Shown one piece after another: positions 35,690-44,028 of a stretch of 64,000 bases of DNA (within the stretch, counting starts at the first letter, position 1; each line of letters opens with the position of its first letter). Source of the stretch: Sequoia sempervirens (taxonomy: Eukaryota > Streptophyta > Pinopsida > Cupressales > Cupressaceae); contig VDFB02139291.1 in assembly GCA_007258455.2 (NCBI GenBank), positions 97,550 through 161,549 of the forward strand. Reading direction: 5' to 3'. The position numbers and the translations under genes are program-made. The notes under the pieces were generated by a model, which was not told the origin of the DNA, ran no database searches, and saw only the letters and a program-made list of their open reading frames with translations.

Positions 35690-36110
35690 CGCATTTTGTG
35701 TATGAGGTATGTTTAAGAATGGAGGCATATGGAGTGCTAAGAAAAACATTTTCTAGAGATAAATGCGTTTCCAGCTGAAAGGAAGATGAAAGCATATGGA
35801 GTGATATGAATGAAATTATATGAAATGAAAACAAAATGCGTTATCATGAATAAGATATATTTTGAATGGAATGGCGATAATGAAGAAAAGCGTGTTTTAA
35901 AATGGAATGGTGAGTGAATGAGGGCGTATGAAAAATGAAGAAGAAGACGTTTTCACAGAAAAACGCGTTTCGCTTAACAGAAAATGACGAAAGTGTATAA
36001 AAAGAAAAACGTATGAAGGCAGTTAAGATAAACGCGTTTTGTGAAGTGGAAGACAAAGGTGAATGGAAAAAACACGTTTTTGTAAAAACGTTTTTAGTAA
36101 AGGCATTAAA
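35690..36110. repeat. AAAACGCGTTTT-type palindrome array in type 1 leader
   Basis: Variants of AAAACGCGTTTT (AAAAACGCATTTT, AAGACGTTTTC, AAAAACGCGTTTC, AAACGCGTTTTG, AAAAACGTTTTTA) recur about every 30-50 bp, separated by GAATGAAATG-like filler. Similar but sparser arrays lie at 11080-11310 and 44750-45000. Non-coding. Confidence 0.7.
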
Positions 36111-37388
36111 ATATTTACAAAAACAATATACAAGAAACTAAGAAAGAAAAGAAGACATACCAGTAGCAAAATTTGCAGACAAAGAAGAAGAAACCCCAGG
36201 CGTGATTGCAAACTCAGAAAATGAAAAAGACTTGGATATTTACAGGTGAAAGCCCGATCTTCAAGCATGCAAATTTATGAGATCTCCATGAAAAAAAGGA
36301 AGAGAGGCGAAATGGAATTCGAATAGCTTCAATCATGAATGGCGTCGGACTTTTACATGCCCTTTGCAAGTTATTCAACATGAAATCGGGTCTTTTTCAT
36401 CTATTAACAAGTGATTGAAGTGAAAATCGGGCTTTTACAATCACTTTGCAAGTGACTTAAAGAAAATCGAAGTTTTTTGAAGTCTTTACAAGTCAACATA
36501 AGGAAAATCGGAACTTTTAAAAGCTATTACAATCACTTTATGAAAAGTAACTTGTAATGAACTTAAAAGGTTCCTATAATTGCAAGTGCTTCAAAAAGTT
36601 CCCTGTAAAGACATTAAAAAGAAAATTTAAAAGTAAGTTGCAATAGGCACAAAAAGTTCCTATTATTAACTTGCAAAGAAGTTCAAAAACTCCTACTTGC
36701 AGTGATGTTAGAAAAACCCGAGTTTGACAAAAAACACACTAAAAATGACTCAGAATTTCACAAAAACGGAGAAGAATGTGTAAAAAGTGATAACCCAAAG
36801 GACTATAGACTTAGAATTGGGAGTTGCTAATCATTGCACCTCGTAATACGTGCCTTAAAAGAGAAAAACTTCAAATTTTATCAAAATTTTGATTGGTTAT
36901 CCCCAATTTTTAACAAGTCAAAAATTAGGGACAACAGATTGAGGAGTGGGCTGCTGCCTTTCTTTTCGGAGGTGAAGACCTTTGTGCAAGATGACTTTGA
37001 AAACATTTCGACTTTCTCCAGCTTGATTCAGAGTACACAGGATACCTTGGCTACTTGGAGAAAATATTGCACACGGCATGAACAGTCAGTCACGATGTTG
37101 GAATTTCAGCTTGATCATATTCCACCTATCTTAGTTCAGGAGGTCGAGGCTGTGATCACTAGGTTCATTGATTTTGCAGCCAAGGAGAAGAATGGTAATG
37201 CACTTCTGGATGATGACCTTCTGGAGGACTGATTGTGGGCATTAATTGCCTTTACTATTTTGGGAGTGAGTGGGAATCTTTGATTCATTTATTGTACCAC
37301 TCCCCATTCTGGCAGTTTTTAGGGTTAGGGCTGAGGTGGCTTAATCTTAGCCATTTATTTGATTGTAATCCGAGCCATCCATTGGACT

Positions 37389-37585
37389 GGGCTATCTATA
37401 AAAGGGGAATCCCCCCTCATTTGTACCAATTAGAATAAGACAGTAGAATTGGAGATTAGACATCAGACTAGAGAGTAGAGAAAAAAGATAGTTTGATAGC
37501 TTGGTATAGTTTGGAGGAGAAGGAAAGTTTTCCTTTGAAAACTTTTGTAAGAGATTGTTGTGTAAAACTTTCATAATAAAAGATC
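37389..37585 (+). promoter_or_regulatory. LTR promoter and poly(A) signal, type 2 copy 1
   Basis: TATAAAA at 37397 lies about 165 bp after the stop of the U3-ORF. It is followed by the GGGGAATCCCCCC foldback and then AATAAA at 37575. This defines a probable R region of about 150 bp. The second copy has the same layout at 51882 and 52055. Confidence 0.75.
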
Positions 37586-38352
37586 TTTCATTGATGGTGA
37601 AATTCGTCTTTGTTATGGATAGCTAGCAAGGTTTCTTCATCCCTTCTACTTCAAAGTAGCATAAAGTAGCTTAAAGTAGTGTAGTTTTTATCTCATGCAA
37701 GTAGATTTTAGTTGTGGATTTGTGGCGTTGATCGAGGTAACTTCGTTTTAGTCCATACCACTAGCAGCTTGCTGAAGACAAGTTTGCCTTGTGTGGTCAA
37801 CTGGAGCATTTTATAAGCCTAACTTCAGTTATAATTCACGTCTTGGTATGCGTCGTCTTGACGGTGTCTTGATGCTGGATTGTGACTTGAAAATTTCTTG
37901 CCATCCCCTTGAAGATTGCACCAACTTTGTGTAAGCTATCCAACGTGAGGTGGAGCAGAGTTTGGTTGAAGTTTGCCGAAATTGATCCCGTGTCCCGTCT
38001 TTAGATAAAACATATATTTTCTCATCCCTATACTCATTTACATTCCGCACATTCCTAGTTAGTTTTAGGAAATCATACCCCAACGCTAAATCATTCGCGC
38101 AAAATCCCCTTCCAATCATTAGCCGGTTGTCAACTGCAAACCCTTTTGAACAATTGTGTAAGTCCCCTCATAAAAACAACATATCACAACGAACCTACTG
38201 AGGGTATTCCAAAGCATTTCGGAACCTTGGAGTTGAACGTGTTATCTTTCTTGCAATCTTAGCGCACGAAATTCTTTGATCAAGAGAGAATGGAGTAGCC
38301 TTCATATTACTTTGTTCTGCTGATTGGTGCGGTAACAGAAATCACATCAACA
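37586..38352 (+). other. U5-like 3' part of type 2 unit
   Basis: Non-coding. It aligns along its length with 52061-52795, sharing TGCCTTGTGTGGTCAACTGG and CTTGGAGTTGAACG, and ends at the terminal CAACA. Confidence 0.75.
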
Positions 38353-38357
38353 GGTAT

Positions 38358-38552
38358 GTATTCTTGTTTCATGTACTTGTGAAGTTATTATAATGAAATG
38401 GAATCTTTATTGTAATTTGATATGGCATATTTTTCATGTATTATCAATAAAGAAAAAGAAAATTTTTGTTGCAACGTCTTGTTAGCACGTTTATTTACTC
38501 GCATGATGTAAATTATGAAATTTTTACTTTACCAAAGGGTTGGCACATTACA
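38358..38552 (+). mobile_element. Chromovirus 3' LTR, probable last segment
   Basis: It continues after the GGTAT-flanked unit and ends at GGCACATTACA, which is inverse-compatible with the TGTGATG start at 9149. The flanking target duplication cannot be checked because the 5' end of the element is missing. Confidence 0.45.
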
Positions 38553-40282
38553 TTTTCAACGATTGCTTTCTACAAGGCATCTACTGAACATCCTCTTAGC
38601 TTTGCGATCTATCTAGTTGCATGTCCATAGGACCTGTAAAGCATTCACAAACAAAGATTAAGCATAAAACGTTGGAAGTAAATTCAAAATGAAAGACATG
38701 AAGAATTGGCTAAGTGTTAAGGAAATTGCACCTTCCTAGAAATAGGCGCCCAACTTTTTGGGCAATCAGATGCAGTCTGCAAGCTCAGTGAGCTCCAAGA
38801 AGTCCTTCTCTGTCTTGATCAATCTCAGGAATGACACCGTCAACGAGATCAACAAATGAATCAAACATCTGATGACAGAGATCAAACTGGGGCGGTTCTT
38901 GGAAGATTGCAAAATAGAAATTACATCACAAGAGGTCAAAGGCACCCCTGCAAGCCAGGGTCGCCCATACCTTTAAGACCCCTAAATCAACTTTCACAAC
39001 TTGCGAAGCTAGTCATCCTTTCTGGAACTGAATTGGTTATCCATCCCATGTTTCAGCACGATCACCAGAATCATCAATCATCGGTGTTCTCAGATCCAAG
39101 CATTGAAGGTCAAATTGGAGGAATTGAAGAACACTCAAGAAATTGACTAAGTCTGGTAAAAAATGCACCTTCTTGGGAAAAGGCGCCCAAGAATCAAAGG
39201 CATCGGAATCAAGTTTTGAGCTTTGCAGCTCCCAAGCACACTTCATCAGAGTTGTTTCATCTCAGCGATGTATCTGTTAGCAACACTTCAAGATCAACTG
39301 AGCAACCAGAATTAGGGATTGAATGGAGGCATTTCATCACAGAAAAAAGAATGAAAAACATTGAACTCCTCAACTTGGACGCCTAAAGTCAAACTAGGCC
39401 CAGTTGACTGAAGTTGACAATTTAGAAAGCCATTTCATGTCTAAAATGCCCCCAAATTGGTGGAATCAGTTCTATGAACTCCAAATCAGGTAAATTGACT
39501 CCTCAATCATGTGTTGGTGCCCAAACTTGATGGATTCAACATCAAACACTATATATCAAGTCTAGGCATCATAATTCAACATCTTTCTTTGCAGGTTGAA
39601 GCTCAAGAACAAGCATTTTTCCTCTCCAATTTCTTTTGAAGATTTGACAGAGGGTTTTTCAGCATTCTTCATATTTTTCGTGAATCAGTTGTATAGAGGG
39701 ACAATTTGTTAGAGGTTGCATCTTCAGGCGTGATTTTCTTGAAGATCCAGAAAGGCAGTTGATAACTTCCAAACTTCTTGTCTTTTTCCTCTATTCTTGT
39801 CTTAGATCTTCTTGCATGTCCAAGAAAATAGCAGTTATTCATAGATCTGACCTTTTGGGTATGATCAACACAACTTTTTCAACAAAACCCATGTGTTAGA
39901 TTTTTCCAGAAAAAGTAGCCCTATTGCCCCTAGTTTTTAGGGTTTTTGGAAAAAGTCACAATTTTGAAACATAGAAAAACTGGGTTTGTTCAGCTTTGAA
40001 GCGCCTACAATATACCCATGTGTTAGATTTTTTCAACAAAAATAGTGTTTCGCTGCTTCTGCTGGTTCTAAAGCTTTTGCCTCGAGAAATTCTTGCATGC
40101 ACAAGTAAAAGTGACTTTTTGGATTTTCTGACGTTCTGGGTCCATTTAGAAAATTATTCCGAAGAAAACCCACGTCTCAAAAAATTTCATAAAAAGTGCT
40201 TCTCAACATGGCTATTTTTAGCAGTTACAAAAAAGTTGCTTGAATAGTATCGTGTGCTGAGTCAATCTTCAAGGTTTTCAGA
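38553..40282 (+). other. Leader-like region upstream of U3-ORF member iv
   Basis: Non-coding. GGCGCCCAAC near 38758, AGGGTCGCCCAT near 38955 and GGCGCCCAAG near 39181 are spaced about 200-230 bp, as in the type 3 leaders, so this is probably the leader of a diverged type 3-like unit. Its left end was not found. Confidence 0.5.
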
Positions 40283-40980
40283 ATGCAGTTCTCCCAGGTA
40301 GAATACAAGACCAAAACGGCCTTAGTTCATGACTTTTTGGAAACGATAGACACCGATCTGCATGAGGTACACCTAGAGGTCGACTTAGAAAAGTTGGAAG
40401 GCATATACCAATGCACATTATAGAACATTGAGCAATCCAGATTGCTTGAGGTAGTGTCAATTCCCATCATAGCACAAAGCATAGAATTCATAATAGCTTG
40501 TATTAAGCATTACAATCTTACCACACAGGAGGTTCATTTAGTGGATGGACGAGTGATATGCAGCCTCAAGCCTAGGGATATTGAAAGGTGCTTTTCCATT
40601 CCACCACGTACGGAAAATGTGGTCATATCCATGAGGGAATGTGAAAAGGCATTCGATGCGTGAAAAGACAAGTGTCAGAAGAGGATGACAAAGAAATGGC
40701 TTAAAGGGAAAAAGGCCAACTTGCCAAAGAATGTAGGACATGTAGAGTTCAAGGATGAGTATGCAGTGATGATCACTCTACTCAACCGCATCACTGGTCA
40801 AGAACATGCGAACAAATTTTAGTCATGGATGTACTATATCATCGCCAAAATTGTGAGCAATAGAGAACATTATGACTGGCCCGCCCTGATCAGTGACACA
40901 CTCCACAAGCAGATGACCGGTTTTCTAGAGGCTCACAGGTTTCACATGTGTTCATATCTCGTATATCTGATAGCCTTGTG
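40283..40980 (+). pseudogene. U3-ORF family member iv, N-terminal part
   Basis: One frame from ATG at 40283 reads to about 40980 with stops TAG 40421, TGA 40661 and TAG 40820 and no frameshift. Motifs matching members i-iii: EFIIACIKHY, LKPRDIERCFSIP, EYAVMITLLNRITGQ, SWMYYIIAKI, HYDWPALISDTLHKQM and FHMCSYLVYL. The frame breaks right after SYLVYL, where the start of a type 1 unit (TGTTGTCCCTAATTTTTGAC) abuts it. The C-terminal two thirds are missing. Function unknown; preserved similarity is confined to the helical core. Confidence 0.75.
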
Positions 40981-41003
40981 TTGTCCCTAATTTTTGACTT
41001 GTT
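40979..41003 (+). mobile_element. 25-bp 5' end of a type 1 unit
   Basis: TGTTGTCCCTAATTTTTGAC plus CTTGTT equals the first 25 bases of the unit at 28515-36936 (minus strand) and then diverges abruptly. It is probably all that remains of an insertion after deletion. Confidence 0.6.
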
Positions 41004-41448
41004 GGGCGGTTGAAAGTTACATGTATGTAGGGGTTTTTTTTTTTGTTTATTTTTGTTAATGCTTTGCTAGATGTCCATACCCATCCCAAAGCTTTGATTC
41101 ATGTTGCAACCACACAGGCAGGGAGGGGTAGAACCCTGAAAATGTGGAAGCATGGGCAAGGCACGTGAACTGTTAGACTGAATGCCTCGAAGAAATGTCA
41201 TCTTGTCGGATAAACTGTTGATTGTAATTATGAATTATGATATGACGATTATGAAATTCAAATAATGACACACCTAGTTCTCATTCCAATGTCTATCAAG
41301 TATATTTTCATTTTGATTTTCAATGTTCACTAGTTCAATGAAATCATTGTAATGTGTTTAAAGTTTAAAGCTTAAACTTTACTTATTCCTTAGGCTTCTA
41401 CAGTTATACATCTTTTTATAACTAATTTTTCAAGTACTATATGTATTT

Positions 41449-41587
41449 CAGCACCACCCCCTCAGCACCCCCCCTCCGCTGTCCCTCGCCGTCCCCTTGC
41501 CGCCCCCAAACTTAGACCCTCTGTCCCCACACCCCCAAAACACGTCCCTTGCCGTCCCCGTCCCCGAAACCTCGTGGAACACTGATA
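41449..41587 (-). repeat. GC-rich G-tract block
   Basis: A C-rich plus strand (G-rich minus strand, with GGGGACGGGGACGG) stands out in AT-rich DNA. On the minus strand it starts CAGTGTTCCACGAGG, hAT-like in form, but no matching terminal repeat or 8-bp duplication was found. Quadruplex potential on the minus strand is plausible. Confidence 0.4.
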
Positions 41588-41589
41588 TA

Positions 41590-42289
41590 AACGTCTCAAG
41601 TTAGAATAACATGATTCATTAACCTCCTTATGCAATATTTCACCATGAATAACATCAAGTGAGATAACATCAAATGAAACAACATCAAGTGAGATAACAT
41701 TCATATTGAAAACAAGGTACAAGCATCATTAATTCATCTCCAAAATTCATATTACATTCACATTTACGCTATCTATTAACGGTAAATAGTAACTTCACAA
41801 TTTGGGATGTAAGATTTGTCTTTGAAGGAGACTCACAAATTTGGAACAACCGTTATTGTGCACACGTAAGAAACCCAATGATTTCTCCTACTATCGGCTA
41901 GGGAGGAATCTTTCACCACTGAAACTGGATACCCATAGGAATTCCCACCTAAGGTTTCGGACTTTGAAGAGCTCTGCCAAAACACCACATAAAATAATAA
42001 AAACAGCATATGCATAAATGAGCTCACTTCCCTTTTTATAACCATTTGGGGAAGCTTCTAGATCTTAACTCAATTTCCTGCACTTTTTAATTCAAACTTT
42101 TAGCTTAGGGAAATAATAAAGTGACTTTATTAAAATACTATTTAAGTAACCATTAAAGTCACTTTATAAACTTTATTAAATTAATTAATAATACCCTTAT
42201 GATTAATTTTGAGGGACAATATTAAATAATTAAATTAATGACCTTACTGAATAATTAAAATCCAAGGTCACATAAAAGGGGACATTACA
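41590..42289 (-). mobile_element. LTR fragment starting TGTAATGTCCCC, minus strand
   Basis: Its start on the minus strand is TGTAATGTCCCCTTTTATG (plus-strand end CATTACA at 42283-42289). GGTTATAAAAAGGG on the minus strand near 42035 is a probable TATA box. The 3' end was not located, and a copy of the expected duplication (CAGTA) was not found. No gene is seen. Confidence 0.5.
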
Positions 42290-42465
42290 CAGTAACAATG
42301 CCTTTTTTCTTGACTTAGTTGTTCATTCACTTCCAAGCAGAAATGAGATTTAATATGACCTGATCTTAAAAAACCTTTTCCACTTTTAGAGTTTTTTTCC
42401 ACCTGTATTCTTTCTATTTTACTCAATCTTTTTGAGATATATTTTATATATGCTAATTTATGCAG

Positions 42466-43400
42466 ACATGGAAAGAGCTATTGTAAGGGATTTGGAGTTA
42501 CGGATTCAGCATTTCTCTATGCATTTGCGTATGGCGTCAAATTTTGTTGGGGAGCTAGACTGGTATGAAGTTCCTCCTATTAAATACTTATTGTAGAAGA
42601 GGAAATAGTTATGTTATCTTTTGTATGTTTCTCTAGAATCTCTTCTTCTTGATAAATGAATATGTTTTATGATAAAAAAATTCAAGCTTCTTATCTCTTC
42701 TGCAAAAGCAATTTGCAAAGGTGATCTTTCTTCAGGATATCTTTTCAGTCCATTAGTATAGTTGTATAGCTCTGCTGCATCTCAATGCAAAAAATCCTTT
42801 TGTAGGATTCAGGAATGATAGACTTTGACTATGCATATTTGCTACTAGATAATTGTAAATACTGACATTTGATATGTAATTTGTTTTATTTTGAACTTGA
42901 TCACTACCACTTTAAGCATCCTATCATTGGCATTAGTTGCACGCCAGTACAATTATGTGAGGCCTGTGCTGACTGAGGACAATACTCTCCAGATAAAAAA
43001 TGGAAGGTACAAAAATTTTAGAGATCAAAGTTGGGAAAGGGTAAAAGTAAAGTCAGTTTATCATGGTTTATGATCTTTTATCAATCATATTAATCAGTGT
43101 GAAGGAAACTTTCTTATGCTCGTTGCTGGGATTTATAATTTTTAGTTTTTTGTAATTTCTGACTGCAGGCATGCTCTTCAAGAGATGATAGTAGAAACAT
43201 TTGTTCCTAATGATACAATCATTACAAATGAAGGTGAACAAGTGAGATTCTATATTTTTAGCTTGTCATGCTGAAATTCCAGAAGAAATAATTGAATGAA
43301 CTCTGTTTAAAATTTAAGAACCTTAATGTTTTTTTTTCCAGGGCGGATCAGTATCATCACTGGCCCTAATTGTTCAGGAAAAAGCATATATATCAAACAG
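42466..43400 (+). CDS. MSH5: MSH5 (meiotic MutS homologue), four internal exons
   Basis: Exons 42466-42562, 42917-43006, 43169-43233 and 43342-43400 are bounded by AG and GT and join in frame without stops. They encode DMERAIVRDLELRIQHFS, then CILSLALVARQYNYVRPVL, then HALQEMIVETFVPND, then GRISIITGPNCSGKSIYIKQ. The last contains the MutS ATPase Walker A motif GPNCSGKS. MSH5 acts with MSH4 at meiotic recombination intermediates to promote crossovers. The order and content fit plant MSH5 leading into the ATPase domain. Upstream exons and the next one (after KQ) were not found in the window; downstream sequence is LTR insertions, so either introns are many kb long or this is a gene fragment. 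Intact frames and splice sites favour a real gene. Confidence 0.85.
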
Positions 43401-44028
43401 GTGGTTAGAAAACCTTTCAATAAAAAAAATTCTTCATGCCATAGTATTAGAAATTTTAGAGTGATTTACAAGTTTCAATCTAGGTTCATCAGAGGCTTAG
43501 TCAATTGGATATTCATGAAAAATAAAAATTAACTCGTTGAAATTAATTATGACAGAATGTGTTTTCTTTAAGGGATCTTAAGGCAGTGTTATTTAATATT
43601 TGATTGAATTTGTTGTTCTTTGTTGTGCTAAAGTCTACTTCAATTGTTGCAACTCAAGATCAATAGGCATGTGTGCATACATTTAGCGAAGACCATTATA
43701 CAAAGAAGAGACAATATGTAAGAACATACATAAAAGTGATGAGATCTTCTGATCTGTATGAGCATCTATGCTTCTCTTTCATAAGTGAACATATTAAGTA
43801 CAAAATATACTTATTGGAAGTATCCAAAAGCACAAGGGTCATGGTTCCATTCACAATTGATTTTATAATTACAATTTATCAATGATAAGAAAATAGGATA
43901 AGAATAAAGAAAGGAACAAATATTATCCAAAGATTTAATTATTTACAATTATTTATATATATGATCACTTAACTATATGATCTCATGAATTTTTAGATGC
44001 TAACAACAAATTGACTCTGATTTATTTT
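43401..44028 (+). other. Probable MSH5 intron sequence
   Basis: It begins with a GT donor and is AT-rich. No exon is seen. It ends at the ATTTT target site of the next solo LTR. Confidence 0.5.

Larger units (their letters stand above)
28515..36936 (-). mobile_element. ORF-bearing LTR-like unit, type 1, nearly intact gene
   Basis: On the minus strand it begins TGTTGTCCCTAATTTTTGAC and its far end reads as TGTTGGTTG on the plus strand. It is flanked by GATTG (28510-28514, 36937-36941). Without the nested MITE and solo LTR it is about 6.2 kb. Order on the minus strand: palindrome-rich leader, gene (33268 to 29798), TATAAATA (29554-29561), CACAAAGTCT array, end. It sits inside the U3-ORF gene of another family. 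The ORF-less units at 9721 and 44029 share its two ends. Confidence 0.88.
18608..37232 (+). pseudogene. U3-ORF family member iii, split by two nested insertions
   Basis: Function unknown. The segments 18608-18946, 25830-28514 and 36942-37232 join in frame once the TTCAA- and GATTG-flanked insertions and one duplication copy each are removed, giving about 1,104 codons. A 3' splice-site-like TTATTATTTTGCAG ends at 18606, one base before the first ATG. Core motifs: FEPWMFYYI, HINWAVMISDNLHEQL, FPKFSYIRLQGF and YRLPKYPTDR. An acidic linker follows, then a VPDWLRDRMRRSP motif with a KKKARK basic patch and a helical C-terminus. In-frame stops: TAG at 26151, 26493, 26727, 27348, 27597, 27912 and 28101, and TGA at 28200. 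No frameshift is seen. No gag, RT or transposase signature is recognised. Confidence 0.8.
13609..38352 (+). mobile_element. Giant ORF-bearing LTR-like unit, type 2, with nested insertions
   Basis: It starts TGTTGTGACC and ends ACATCAACA, flanked by GGTAT at 13604-13608 and 38353-38357. The span is 24,744 bp. Removing three insertions (17016-18435, 18947-25824, 28515-36936) with their duplications leaves about 8.0 kb. Order: palindrome array, GCGCCC-motif array, an intron acceptor, a gene of about 1,100 codons (18608-37232), TATAAAA at 37397, AATAAA at 37575, then about 0.78 kb to the end. Both ends match the 5.0-kb ORF-less unit at 47784. An LTR with the gene in U3 is the simplest reading, but 8 kb would be unusually long for an LTR. 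Confidence 0.85.

Noticed and set aside
41449..41587. Second hAT MITE
   Set aside because: Only one end looks like a hAT terminus and no 8-bp duplication was found.
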